A DNA stretch of 64,000 bases from an uncultured Muribaculaceae bacterium. GTDB lineage: Bacteria; Bacteroidota; Bacteroidia; Bacteroidales; Muribaculaceae. Location of the stretch: positions 19,312 through 83,311 of the forward strand of contig CAJOFH010000004.1 of assembly GCA_905233845.1 (NCBI GenBank), written 5' to 3'. Below the pieces are notes generated by a model. It had not been told where the DNA came from, made no database searches, and worked only from the letters and a program-made list of their open reading frames with translations. The number at the start of each line of letters is the position of its first letter. The first letter of the stretch is position 1. Both the position numbers and the translations under genes were made by a program. Of the stretch, positions 16,858 through 26,300 are shown one piece after another.

Positions 16858-17640
16858 ATGTTTCAAAAAGAGATAGAACGTTACGAGCGAGTGCGAGCCG
16901 ACTATGAGGAACGCATCGTCAAGAGGATGTCGAGCAAGGATTACCTTGACTGGCATGAAGTACTGTTCTCATGTCACTCATGTGCCATTGAGGGCAACTC
17001 ATTTACCCTCGACGACACTCGAGTTCTTCAAGAGAAAGGTCTTGGTATGGTACCAGTGGGCCAGTCGTTACTGGAATGTACTGAGATTGCCGATCATTTC
17101 AGAGCGTTCCGTTACATCACCTCTAATCTTGATGCACCCTTTGACGAGGCTTTACTGAAAGAGACAAATCGCTTGGTAACCGAGAACACTTTAGCTTATC
17201 GTGTTCCCGATGCAATTGCTGGGGAATACACGACTTGCGACACGGCTGCAGGTGACACTGTGTTTGGCAACCATGAGAAACTGATTGCGCGTGTGCCTGG
17301 CTTGATGGAATCGACTGCCGAGGCATTGACGCGTGACATCCACCCAGTGATTGTTGCAGCACGATTCCATGGTTTTTTTGAATACCTGCACCCTTTCCGC
17401 GACGGCAATGGACGCACTGGACGACTGCTCTCCAACTGGATTATGCTGCACTGCGGTCATCCACTTATCATCATTGACATCAAAGACCGAGCAGCCTATA
17501 TTGATGCCCTTCGAAAAATACGCAGCGAAGGCACCGACGAATACCTTATCTCATTCTTCTTCGCAGCCGCAACCACTCGCTTGGAAACCGAACTGGCACA
17601 AAAAGTCAAAAACACCCATCTAGGAGCGTTCTTTTTCTAA
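16858..17640 (+). CDS. Fic family protein (second paralogue)
   Basis: A 260-aa protein from ATG 16858, the codon aligned with the start of the first copy; an upstream GTG at 16834 would add eight unrelated residues. It has the same inhibitory SCAIEGN and catalytic HPFRDGNGRTGR motifs as the 14562-15344 gene, and most differences between the two are synonymous or conservative. That indicates an old duplication kept under selection for protein sequence, not recent copying. Predicted activity is AMPylation of an unknown target. The UPF0158 gene follows by 17 bp, probably on the same transcript. Confidence 0.92.
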   Translation: MFQKEIERYERVRADYEERIVKRMSSKDYLDWHEVLFSCHSCAIEGNSFTLDDTRVLQEKGLGMVPVGQSLLECTEIADHFRAFRYITSNLDAPFDEALLKETNRLVTENTLAYRVPDAIAGEYTTCDTAAGDTVFGNHEKLIARVPGLMESTAEALTRDIHPVIVAARFHGFFEYLHPFRDGNGRTGRLLSNWIMLHCGHPLIIIDIKDRAAYIDALRKIRSEGTDEYLISFFFAAATTRLETELAQKVKNTHLGAFFF

Positions 17641-17657
17641 TCATAAACTCAACCACA

Positions 17658-18134
17658 ATGAAAATCAATTCACGAGAAGAACTGCTCAGTGAGATTGCCC
17701 AAGCCCTTCAATGGCAGTTTCAAGAGGCTGATGCCTATTACTGCATCGACATAACCAAGCAAGAGATTTTCTTGGTAACAGAATATGACTGCGGAGCAGA
17801 TGAAGAAGAATTGCCAGCCGATGGTGACGTAGTTTTTGTCATTGAACCTCTGGAAACATGGGAAAAAGTCGACATGATGAAAGACTTCGCATGTGAACAA
17901 TCAAGAGACAATGCCACCAAACTGCTGGAGGCTTTACAATGGAGACATTTCTTCGGGCGATTCAAGGATGTCGCTGCCAGCATAGGAGTGCTTGACAACT
18001 GGTACAAATATGAAGAGGCACGCTTCAACCTGCTTGCCGAGCAGTGGCTCAAAGACAAAGGGATTGACTTTATCAACGATAAAATCACCGCCAGCCGCCA
18101 TGGATCCATCTACGAAGCTCCAAGCAACGACTGA
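17658..18134 (+). CDS. UPF0158 family protein
   Basis: A 158-aa acidic protein. The segment FGRFKDVAASIGVLDNWYKY followed by EEARFNLLAEQWLKDKGID matches the core of the UPF0158 (PF03682) family, and YYCIDITKQEIFLVTEYD matches its N-terminal strand pair. The function of this family is not established. It lies 17 bp after the second Fic gene and ends with no obvious terminator of its own. Confidence 0.8.
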   Translation: MKINSREELLSEIAQALQWQFQEADAYYCIDITKQEIFLVTEYDCGADEEELPADGDVVFVIEPLETWEKVDMMKDFACEQSRDNATKLLEALQWRHFFGRFKDVAASIGVLDNWYKYEEARFNLLAEQWLKDKGIDFINDKITASRHGSIYEAPSND

Positions 18135-18265
18135 GACGAGTATGACGAGTGGAATTAGGAAAACTAAGCCCCACTCATCATCTCAGAATGTACTTTTGAT
18201 TTTTTTGCAAATCTAGACAGTTTTTACAGTTAACAGTCTGCCCCCCTTCACAATGTGTGATATAG

Positions 18266-18303
18266 AAAAAACAAACACTGCAGCGGTTGTCCGAGCAGTG
18301 CTT
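18266..18303 (-). terminator. Rho-independent terminator for LRR protein gene
   Basis: On the minus strand AAGCACTGC pairs with GCAGTGTTT across a 13-nt loop, followed by a T-rich tract (TTTTTT), 26 nt past the stop of the leucine-rich-repeat gene. Confidence 0.65.
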
Positions 18304-18328
18304 GAAATGACGTGACTATTTTTTGTTT

Positions 18329-19741
18329 TTACTGATTGCCAAGCAAGTAATTGTAAATAGCGGTTATGTCGGCTGCTGTGATTGTGCCATCGCCGTCCAC
18401 GTCGCCAGTGGAGAGATAGGTTGTATTACCATTGAGCAAATAGTTATAAAGTGCTGTCACATCGCTACTCGTCACATAACCGTCGCAATCCACATCTCCA
18501 GGGGTATTGACACACTGCTCATAATCGTCAACAAGAACATATTTGTTCCAAGGTGAAAGACTTTGGTACAAAGCTAAGGTCCCTTTTGGTACATGAACGA
18601 CGCATGTACTATTGATAAATGGATTGGAAGGAGAAAAACTAACGTTTTGTGGCTCTTTTATAGGACTATAAACATGGGCAAGGCTATAACACTGTGAGAA
18701 AGCATAAGACTCAACAGTTTTTAATGAGTCAGGTAAATACACACTTTCAAGACTATCACATCTGGAAAACGCACTGTTTCCAATTGTACTAACATTTTTA
18801 GATATTACAATTGTTTTAAGAGAATAACAATGATAAAATGTTTGATTCGGAATCGAAGTTAATGACTCACTAAGTTTCACATTCTTTAGACTTGAACATC
18901 CATTAAACACATTAGTACCAAGTGTAGTAACAGAATTATCCATTACAACACTTGTAAGATTGATACATCCTTTAAAAACAGAATAATCTATTGAAAGGAC
19001 TGAATTAGGAATATATATTTCAGTAAGCCCACTATTAATAAAAGCTGATCTTCCAATTGCTGTTACAGATGCGGGAATATCCACATGGTTTAGCTTAACG
19101 GCATTGTTGGCAATTTCTGGTGGGATGTATTGTACTTCATTACCAAAAGTAAGTGTCTCAAGATTTTGTAGAACAGCAGCAGTATAAGTAATTCCACCAC
19201 CAAGATCTCCTTGATCTGCGCTTATAGCATTCCAGGTTAGCTCTTTTAAATTTGTGGATTCATAAAAACATGTTGTTTGGTTGTTATGGAACTTATAATT
19301 AGGCCCCACTGTTATGTGAGTCAAATTAGGGCTACTGTTAAATGCTGATGAAAATGATTTACAGCCGAGATATACACTCTCTAAACTTGGGCCACTGAGA
19401 CCACTTGCACCACCAATTTCATCTGAGATAATGATGCTTTTTGTGTGTTCTCCACCAGAGATTGAGGCAGAAGACACTCTCAGCACCTTCGTTTTATGAA
19501 TTTCTGTATTGTTGACCCATACTGAATAATGGTAAACCACAGTATTTGGGACTACGATACTTTCAGGATCAGTGTTGTCAGCGGCTAAGCCATTACAATA
19601 GGCAACTGCATTAGTTTCATCAATACCTTCATACCATGAGGTGCTATAAGATAAACCATTGTAGTCAAAATAATCAGCATAAAGCCCAAAAGAGAAATTA
19701 CAAAAAAGTAGTAAAAAAAATAGTTTTGTTTTCATACGCAT
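18329..19741 (-). CDS. Secreted BspA-type leucine-rich-repeat protein with dockerin-like tail
   Basis: A 470-aa protein. Residues 1-23 form a signal peptide (MRMKTKLFFLLLFCNFSFG). From about 100 to 380 there are LRR_5 (Treponema pallidum/BspA-type) repeats such as AIGRSAFINSGLTEIYIPNS and TIGNSAFSRCDSLESVYLPD, one every 23 residues. These commonly mediate adhesion to host proteins or glycans. The C-terminal 58 residues carry two EF-hand-like calcium loops, DVDCDGYVTSSD and DVDGDGTITAAD, each followed by a helix ALYNYLL: the layout of a type I dockerin. No T9SS C-terminal sorting domain is evident. It has its own terminator and probably forms a single-gene unit; codon use is AT-richer than the neighbours. 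Confidence 0.9.
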   Translation of the reverse strand: MRMKTKLFFLLLFCNFSFGLYADYFDYNGLSYSTSWYEGIDETNAVAYCNGLAADNTDPESIVVPNTVVYHYSVWVNNTEIHKTKVLRVSSASISGGEHTKSIIISDEIGGASGLSGPSLESVYLGCKSFSSAFNSSPNLTHITVGPNYKFHNNQTTCFYESTNLKELTWNAISADQGDLGGGITYTAAVLQNLETLTFGNEVQYIPPEIANNAVKLNHVDIPASVTAIGRSAFINSGLTEIYIPNSVLSIDYSVFKGCINLTSVVMDNSVTTLGTNVFNGCSSLKNVKLSESLTSIPNQTFYHCYSLKTIVISKNVSTIGNSAFSRCDSLESVYLPDSLKTVESYAFSQCYSLAHVYSPIKEPQNVSFSPSNPFINSTCVVHVPKGTLALYQSLSPWNKYVLVDDYEQCVNTPGDVDCDGYVTSSDVTALYNYLLNGNTTYLSTGDVDGDGTITAADITAIYNYLLGNQ

Positions 19742-20302
19742 AAAAGTTTAGCAGTTAGTAAAAGCCCTCTTTGGTCTCCGAATCAAGGTTTATGTTTATT
19801 AATAGTCAATACAAATAAGTAGCGTGGAGACTTTTCTGATTATCAACTTGGTAGTATCAGCAAACACCTTCGAAAAATAAACAGTTAATCCCACGCGGCT
19901 TGCTATTCCACATAATATGGACGCAAATTGCATACATGAGCGTTAAAACTGTTGTATCCCTCTCTGAATGAAATTTTGGCGATTTCCTAAGTAAGGATAA
20001 AACAAAAACGCTACGAAATGTCTTCAAGTAGTGTGTTGAATTGTTGCAAAATTACTGATAATTTATGAAAATACAAAAAGATAAGGCAAAAAACTGCGTT
20101 TTGAGGCAAATAAATGGTTATATTTAAAATCCAACATTAAATAAATATGTCTACAACTGAATATTGACTTCTTGTTCACTATTTATCAAAATCTTATTAA
20201 AAATGTAGCATCAAATGGTGTTGTATTCAGTTTTTTTGTACCTTTGTCAAAATTTTCGACACAATTACACTATTAACAACTTATAAAACAAAAAACTAAA
20301 TT
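19742..20302. other. AT-rich intergenic region
   Basis: 561 bp between the divergent LRR and glutamine synthetase genes. It is AT-rich and holds the glutamine synthetase promoter region at its right end. I see no frame, RNA gene or tandem repeat in the remainder. Confidence 0.5.
20239..20246 (+). promoter_or_regulatory. -7 element (TACCTTTG) for glutamine synthetase
   Basis: An exact TAnnTTTG match preceded by a T-run, giving a leader of about 52 nt. No perfect TTTG at -33; TTG at 20221-20223 is 15 bp away. Confidence 0.55.
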
Positions 20303-21808
20303 ATGAACAACGACGCTTTGGTATTCAATGCCAATGAATTGGTTGCATTTTTGCAAAAGCCTAAAGAAGAATTCACTAAAGCCGACATCGTGCGTTTTAT
20401 TACGGAGAATGACGTTGAGATGGTCAACTTCATGTATCCTGGCGGTGACGGTAAGCTCAAAACCTTGAACTTCGTAATCACCGACCTCGACTACCTCGAC
20501 ACAATCCTCACATGCGGTGAGCGTGTTGACGGTTCGAGTCTGTTCACTTTCATCCAGGCAGGCAGCAGCGACCTTTATGTGATGCCTCGCTACTCAACCG
20601 CCTTTGTGGATCCGTTTGCCGAGATTCCCACACTGTGCATGCTCTGCTCTTACTTCGACAAAGACGGCAATCCTCTCGCCAGCTCTCCCGAGCAGACCCT
20701 CTCCAAGGCCTGCCACTCATTCAAGGAAGTGACTGGTCTTGAGTTCCACGCCATGGGCGAGCTCGAATATTATGTCATCGAAAGTGAAGAAGAAGCATTC
20801 CCCGCTATCGACCAACGCGGATATCACGAGAGCGCTCCATACGCTAAGTACAACAACTTCCGCCAGCTGTGCATGAAGTACATCGCGCAGACCGGCGGTC
20901 AAATCAAATACGGCCACAGCGAGGTGGGCAACTTCACACAAGACGGTTTGCTCTATGAGCAGAACGAGATTGAGTTCCTTCCCGTTCCCGCCGAAGAGGC
21001 TGCCGACCAGTTGATGCTTGCCAAATGGGTAATCCGCAACCTGGCTTACCAGCTTGGCCTCAATGTCACCTTCGCCCCCAAGATTACTGTGGGTAAGGCT
21101 GGCTCGGGTCTGCATGTACACATGCGCCTGATGAAAGACGGCAAGAACCAGATGCTCGAGAATGGCGTGCTGAGCGAAGTGGCTCGCAAGGCTATCGCCG
21201 GAATGATGGACTTGGCTCCAAGTATAACCGCCTTTGGAAACAAGAATCCAACTTCTTACTTCCGCTTGGTTCCCCATCAAGAGGCTCCCACCAACGTGTG
21301 CTGGGGCGACCGCAACCGTTCGGTTCTCGTTCGCGTGCCACTGGGATGGAATGCCGACGCCGACATGTGCCACTTGGCTAACCCACAGGAGACCGACAGC
21401 AAGCGCGACACCAGTATCAAGCAGACTGTGGAGATGCGCTCGCCCGACGGAAGCGCCGACCTCTATCAGCTGCTCGCTGGCTTGTGCGTAGCCTGTCGCC
21501 ACGGCTTTGAGATGCCCAACGCTCTCGAAGTTGCCGAGAAGACCTACGTTAACGTCAACATCCACGACAAGGAGCATGAGGACCGCCTCAATGACCTCGC
21601 TCAGCTCCCCGACAGCTGTGTTGCCAGTGCCGACTGCCTCGAGAAGCAACGCGCCGTTTATGAGCAGCACGGAGTCTTCAGTCCTGCCATGATCGACGGT
21701 ATCATCGCACAACTGCGCTCTTACAACGACAGCACTCTTCGTGCCGACATCAGCAGCAGCCACAAGGCCATCAAGAAGCTCGTCGACACCTACTTCCACT
21801 GCGGATAA
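20303..21808 (+). CDS. glnA: Glutamine synthetase (type I-like)
   Basis: A 501-aa protein. The N-terminal beta-grasp region includes VNFMYPGGDGKLKTLNFVIT. The catalytic domain has GSGLHVHMRL (ammonia and metal site), FRLVPHQEAPTNVCWGDRNR (nucleotide and glutamate-contact arginines) and MRSPDGSADLYQLLAGL. It condenses glutamate, ammonia and ATP to glutamine. The length is slightly above the 440-470 aa of standard GSI and far below the 730 aa of GSIII that many Bacteroidetes also carry, so this may be one of two synthetases in the cell. It is a single-gene unit with its own promoter and terminator. Confidence 0.92.
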   Translation: MNNDALVFNANELVAFLQKPKEEFTKADIVRFITENDVEMVNFMYPGGDGKLKTLNFVITDLDYLDTILTCGERVDGSSLFTFIQAGSSDLYVMPRYSTAFVDPFAEIPTLCMLCSYFDKDGNPLASSPEQTLSKACHSFKEVTGLEFHAMGELEYYVIESEEEAFPAIDQRGYHESAPYAKYNNFRQLCMKYIAQTGGQIKYGHSEVGNFTQDGLLYEQNEIEFLPVPAEEAADQLMLAKWVIRNLAYQLGLNVTFAPKITVGKAGSGLHVHMRLMKDGKNQMLENGVLSEVARKAIAGMMDLAPSITAFGNKNPTSYFRLVPHQEAPTNVCWGDRNRSVLVRVPLGWNADADMCHLANPQETDSKRDTSIKQTVEMRSPDGSADLYQLLAGLCVACRHGFEMPNALEVAEKTYVNVNIHDKEHEDRLNDLAQLPDSCVASADCLEKQRAVYEQHGVFSPAMIDGIIAQLRSYNDSTLRADISSSHKAIKKLVDTYFHCG

Positions 21809-21828
21809 TATAACTTTTTCCAATCAAT

Positions 21829-21866
21829 AAAGGTGATGATTCAACAACGAATTATCGCCTTTTTTC
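21829..21866 (+). terminator. Rho-independent terminator after glutamine synthetase
   Basis: AAAGGTGATGATT pairs with AATTATCGCCTTT (two wobble pairs) around an 8-nt loop, followed by TTTTTTC. Confidence 0.7.
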
Positions 21867-21953
21867 TTTCTCTCTTCCATTTTATCAACGTTAATTTTAA
21901 TTAAGGGAAGGGTGTAATGTGGCTTGCATGAGGTGAGTTTAGAAATTTATATT

Positions 21954-21961
21954 TATATTTG
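21954..21961 (+). promoter_or_regulatory. -7 element (TATATTTG) before DUF2723 gene
   Basis: An exact TAnnTTTG match about 55 bp before the ATG, in a strongly AT-rich stretch where chance matches are more likely. Confidence 0.4.
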
Positions 21962-22015
21962 TAGGTTTTTTAATGAATATTTCATTAGTGCGATAATTAA
22001 TAACATCCAATAAAG

Positions 22016-25000
22016 ATGAAGAAGTATAACATTATCAACAACACACTCGGCTGGCTGGTGTTCCTGGTGGCTGCCATTACCTATATGCTCACCATCGAGC
22101 CCACAGCGAGCTTCTGGGACTGCCCAGAATTTGTTTCTCAAGGTTATAAACTCGAAATTGGCCACCCGCCCGGAAACCCTATGTTTATCCTGGCGGCACG
22201 CTTTGCTGCCAACTTTGCTGGTGGCGACGTGATGGCAGTGGCCAAATGCGTCAACGCCATGTCGGCAATCCTGAGTGCAGCAACAATCCTGCTGCTGTTC
22301 TGGACCATCACCCACCTGGTTAAGAAGCTGGTGGTGAAGCGCGATGACGAAGAGATTTCACTGGCACAGTATCTGGTGATTATGGGCAGTGGCCTATGTG
22401 GCGCTCTCGCCTACGCGTGGAGTGACACCTTCTGGTTCTCGGCTGTGGAGGCCGAGGTATATGCCTTCTCGTCGTTCTGCACCGCCCTGGTATTCTGGTT
22501 AATCCTCAAGTGGGAAAACCGTGCCGACAGCCCCAGCAGCGACCGTTACTTGATATTGATAGCCTACGTCTTTGGCGTGTCGCTTGGCGTTCACTTGCTG
22601 AACTTGCTGGCGATACCCGCCATTGCGTTGATATTCTACTATCGTCGTACAAAAGAGAGCACAGCCAAAGGGTCGATTATCACACTGTTAATCTCATTTG
22701 TGATTATTGTCCTCATCCTTTACGGACTGGAGCCCGGCTTCATAGAGATGGCAGGTTACTTCGAGCGCTTCTTCGTCAACACGCTTCACATGAGCTACAA
22801 CAGCGGTGTGCTTGTCTATGCCCTCCTGCTGCTTGGCTCAATGGCTTGGGCACTCTTTGAACTCCACCGTAACAAGAGCGAGAACCTCAAACGCCTGTCG
22901 GTGTTCGTGACCATCGTTCTCTCGGGCATGCTCATGCTCACCAACACCCTGTGGTTCCCCATTATCCTAATTATCGCCCTGGGCGTGTATCTATTCATTT
23001 TTGCCAAGCGATTGTCGCCACGCCTCTATAGCAACGCCATCTTGTGCATAATGATGATTTTCATTGGCTTCTCGTGCTATGCTTTGGTGCTCGTGCGCAG
23101 TAGCGCCAACCTTCCACTCGACGAGAACTCGCCTAATAGTCCCTTTGCATTGACCAGCTATCTGAGTCGTGACCAATATGGCAAGTCACCACTGGTTTAT
23201 GGAAACACTCTGTATTCACAAGTTCAACGCAACAGTGAAGGCAAACCCGTCATCAAGGAAGGCCCACACAAATACACCCGCGTAGTGAAAACCGAGGAAG
23301 GTCAGCCCAACGAGTACGTAGATTTGGGTCCACAGGAAGAAGGTGTTTATGCTCCCGAGACCGAGATGCTCTTCCCCCGCATCCATAGTTCGGCCCATGC
23401 TCAAAACTATGCCGATATTCTTGGCGAAGATGAAGTGGGAACCCCCGTTAACGCCAGCATCTATGTTGATGAATATGGTAACTCTATACAACAAATGCCT
23501 ATCAACAAGCCCACATTTACCGAGAACCTGCAGTTCTTCTTCGGCTACCAGCTCGACTACATGTACTGGCGCTACTTCATGTGGAACTTTGCAGGACGTC
23601 AAAACGACATCCAGGGCAACGGCCCTGGTGACGTGACACGAGGTAACTGGATTAGCGGATTCTCATTCATCGACAATCCACGTTTGGGCGACCAGCAATA
23701 CCTGCCCGACGACTATGGCACTGGCAACAAGGGTCACAACAAGTTCTACCTGTTGCCGCTACTAATGGGAATCATTGGTCTGCTGTGGCAAGCCTTCTCG
23801 GGCAAGAAAGGCATTGAACAGTTCTGGGTGGTGTTCTTCCTATTCTTCATGACAGGCATCGCTATTGTGATGTACCTGAACCAAACACCCAACCAGCCAC
23901 GCGAACGAGACTATGCCTACGCTGGCTCGTTCTACGCCTACGCCATCTGGATTGGTATGGGAGTAGCCGCATTGTGGCGCTTGGCAATGTTCTTTATCGA
24001 AAAGAAGAAAAAGAGCAACGACGACAGCAAGCAAGCCGTTGCTGAGCACAAAAACAACGGTGCTGCATTGGCACTCGCAAGTGTTGCCGCCCTTATTGGC
24101 ATTGTTGTTCCCTTGCAAATGGTGAGCCAGACGTGGGACGACCACGACCGCTCGGGACGCTACTGCGCTCGTGACTTTGGCGAGAACTACCTGCAGAGCG
24201 TTGACAAGGATGCCATACTCTTCTGTAACGGTGATAATGACACCTTCCCATTGTGGTATCTGCAAGAGGTAGAGGGTGTGCGCACCGATGTGCGTGCCGT
24301 CAACCTGAGCTACCTCGCAACCGACTGGTACATCGCTCAGATGCAGCGCGCTGCCTATGACAGCAAACCACTGCCAATGCATGCCGATCCATTGACCTAC
24401 GCCTACGATAAGCGTCAATACGGCTACATTGCAAATGGTATCACCAGCGATAGCCCTATTACTGTCGATGAGTTGTTCAAGAACTACTACAACGACGAGA
24501 CCTTCAAGAACAACAGCTACGGCGAACCAATGTTCAGCAATTCTAAGATACTTATCCCCACCAACGTGGATGCAGCAATCAAGGCTCGAGTAATCCCTGA
24601 GTCGTTGCGCGACTCAACTGTAGATACCATAGCAGTTGACCTTGCCCAAGCAGCAGGAAGCGGCATGAGTGCTAGTCAGACTATGATTGTAGACCTCATC
24701 TCAAGCAGTATCGCTGGTGGCTGGAAGCGTCCTGTTTACTTCGCCACCACTATCCCCGAGAGCCTGTTCATGGGATTCTCTCCCTATATGCTTAACACTG
24801 GTATGGCTTACCAAATCTCACCTGTCTTTACCAAAGATGTCGAGAAGCAAGACAAACCTTGCAACACCGACAAGATGTATGACATCGTGACCAAGAAGTT
24901 CAAATGGGGCGGCCTCGACAAGGCTAAACCTGGCAGTATCTATCTTGATGAGACTGTCATACGCATGGTTACAACCACCCGCAATGCCATGTTCTCACTT

Positions 25001-25597
25001 GCCGACGCATTGCTCACCGAGGGCAACAAGGCTGCGCTCAATGGCGACCAGACCCGCGCCGACGATCGTTACGCCAAGGCTGAGGAAATCCTTGACTTGA
25101 TGACCAAGAAACTTCCTGCCAAAGCCTGTCCTTATCAAGGTGGACTGAGCCTGTATGTCGCTCAAACCTATGCCAACATTGGTGAGCATGGCAAACGCGC
25201 CAGCGCCAGCCAGAAAGCCGAGAAGCTTGTCTCAAGCGAACTTATGCGCTATGCCCAGTATGCCATCTACTATGAGTCGCTTGCTGATCGGAGTCTCGAT
25301 GGACAATTGTCGCAAAGCGATATGGCTGTAATTAATCAACTCATCCCAGCTCTATTTGAGGTCTACCGCAAGGTCAATCCCAATGGAATCGACAAGCTCA
25401 TCAACAAGTTTAAGAACGTGAGTGTTGCCGGCAGAAAAATATCTTCCGACTTAATCGAAGTCTTGACCATGAGTTACGATGAGCGTGAGGAACAGATGAG
25501 ACAACAGATGCAGCAGATGCAAGCCCAAGAGGCAGCACAGGCTGCCGAAGCTCCCGACCAGGAAGGAGCGTTCTCTCTCGATAGTTTTGCGCAATAA
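22016..25597 (+). CDS. DUF2723 (GT117-type) multispanning membrane protein
   Basis: A 1193-aa protein. The N-terminus has the DUF2723 signature: a first helix, then EPTASFWDCPEFV and KLEIGHPPGNPMFIL, like the catalytic Asp loop of GT-C glycosyltransferases. About ten to twelve membrane helices lie in residues 10-370 and again near 575-700, with NQTPNQPRERDYAYAGSFY between. The rest (about 715-1160) is soluble and probably periplasmic, beginning DHDRSGRYCARDFGENYLQS and ending in TPR-like helices and a Gln-rich tail. Relatives are classed as lipid-linked-sugar-dependent glycosyltransferases, suggesting protein O-glycosylation, a known general system in Bacteroidetes. The assignment to that pathway is inference. 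A strong terminator follows. Confidence 0.88.
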   Translation: MKKYNIINNTLGWLVFLVAAITYMLTIEPTASFWDCPEFVSQGYKLEIGHPPGNPMFILAARFAANFAGGDVMAVAKCVNAMSAILSAATILLLFWTITHLVKKLVVKRDDEEISLAQYLVIMGSGLCGALAYAWSDTFWFSAVEAEVYAFSSFCTALVFWLILKWENRADSPSSDRYLILIAYVFGVSLGVHLLNLLAIPAIALIFYYRRTKESTAKGSIITLLISFVIIVLILYGLEPGFIEMAGYFERFFVNTLHMSYNSGVLVYALLLLGSMAWALFELHRNKSENLKRLSVFVTIVLSGMLMLTNTLWFPIILIIALGVYLFIFAKRLSPRLYSNAILCIMMIFIGFSCYALVLVRSSANLPLDENSPNSPFALTSYLSRDQYGKSPLVYGNTLYSQVQRNSEGKPVIKEGPHKYTRVVKTEEGQPNEYVDLGPQEEGVYAPETEMLFPRIHSSAHAQNYADILGEDEVGTPVNASIYVDEYGNSIQQMPINKPTFTENLQFFFGYQLDYMYWRYFMWNFAGRQNDIQGNGPGDVTRGNWISGFSFIDNPRLGDQQYLPDDYGTGNKGHNKFYLLPLLMGIIGLLWQAFSGKKGIEQFWVVFFLFFMTGIAIVMYLNQTPNQPRERDYAYAGSFYAYAIWIGMGVAALWRLAMFFIEKKKKSNDDSKQAVAEHKNNGAALALASVAALIGIVVPLQMVSQTWDDHDRSGRYCARDFGENYLQSVDKDAILFCNGDNDTFPLWYLQEVEGVRTDVRAVNLSYLATDWYIAQMQRAAYDSKPLPMHADPLTYAYDKRQYGYIANGITSDSPITVDELFKNYYNDETFKNNSYGEPMFSNSKILIPTNVDAAIKARVIPESLRDSTVDTIAVDLAQAAGSGMSASQTMIVDLISSSIAGGWKRPVYFATTIPESLFMGFSPYMLNTGMAYQISPVFTKDVEKQDKPCNTDKMYDIVTKKFKWGGLDKAKPGSIYLDETVIRMVTTTRNAMFSLADALLTEGNKAALNGDQTRADDRYAKAEEILDLMTKKLPAKACPYQGGLSLYVAQTYANIGEHGKRASASQKAEKLVSSELMRYAQYAIYYESLADRSLDGQLSQSDMAVINQLIPALFEVYRKVNPNGIDKLINKFKNVSVAGRKISSDLIEVLTMSYDEREEQMRQQMQQMQAQEAAQAAEAPDQEGAFSLDSFAQ

Positions 25598-25617
25598 ACA
25601 ATTCTTTTGTTGACATA

Positions 25618-25654
25618 ACACCACCAGCGAGCACACACTCGCGGTGGTGTTTTT
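25618..25654 (+). terminator. Strong Rho-independent terminator
   Basis: ACACCACC and GGTGGTGT pair with an inner CGAG/CTCG extension around CACACA, followed by TTTTT. It separates the DUF2723 gene from the deacetylase. Confidence 0.9.
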
Positions 25655-25672
25655 GATAATAACCACTTTACA

Positions 25673-26296
25673 ATGCTAATTGAGCGCCCACCATTGCTTT
25701 ACCGAATGTTGTTTCCTGAAACCATCTGGCGTATTCAGAAACGGCAAAAGACCGTGTATCTCACCTTCGACGATGGCCCAATCCCCGAAGTCACACCGTG
25801 GGTGCTCGATACCCTTGACCGCTATGGCATAAAAGCGACGTTTTTCATGGTGGGCGACAATGTGGCGCGCAATCCCGAGCTCTTTGAGGAGGTGAAACGC
25901 AGAGGACATACCGTGGGCAACCACACCATGAACCATGTGCAGGGAGCTCACACCTCCACACGAGCCTATCTGCACAACGTGTTCAAGGCACACGACCTTA
26001 TCCAATCGCCACTCTTCAGGCCGCCACACGGATTGCTGCGTTGGGCTCAGAGCAAGGTCCTGCGTGGACGGTTCACCATCATCATGTATGACCTCGTTAC
26101 TCGCGACTACAGTAAGAAACTGAAGCCAGAACAAGTGTTTGCCAACGTGAAGCGATTTGCCCGCAATGGCTCCATCATCGTGTTCCACGACTCGCTAAAG
26201 GCAGAGCAAAACATGAAATATGCCCTGCCACGGGCTATAGAGTGGCTACAAGAAAAAGGCTACAAATTCGATACCATAGGACCCAAAAGCACTTAA
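25673..26296 (+). CDS. Polysaccharide deacetylase family protein (NodB domain)
   Basis: A 207-aa protein, almost entirely a NodB homology domain. Motif 1 is YLTFDDGPIPEVT (catalytic base and metal Asp), motif 2 HTVGNHTMNHVQG (metal HxxxH), motif 3 RPPHGLLRW, and near the end IIVFHDS with the motif 5 histidine. CE4 enzymes remove N- or O-acetyl groups from glycans such as peptidoglycan or chitin-like oligomers. No signal peptide is evident, although a hydrophobic N-terminal stretch (PPLLYRMLFP) could associate with the membrane. The gene starts 19 bp after a strong terminator, and queG follows by 4 bp, so the two form an operon whose promoter was not found. Confidence 0.9.
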   Translation: MLIERPPLLYRMLFPETIWRIQKRQKTVYLTFDDGPIPEVTPWVLDTLDRYGIKATFFMVGDNVARNPELFEEVKRRGHTVGNHTMNHVQGAHTSTRAYLHNVFKAHDLIQSPLFRPPHGLLRWAQSKVLRGRFTIIMYDLVTRDYSKKLKPEQVFANVKRFARNGSIIVFHDSLKAEQNMKYALPRAIEWLQEKGYKFDTIGPKST

Positions 26297-26300
26297 CACG

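Noticed and set aside
20717..21823. 368-codon open frame antisense to glutamine synthetase
   Set aside because: A shadow of the strongly biased codon use of glutamine synthetase; no motif, promoter or start context.
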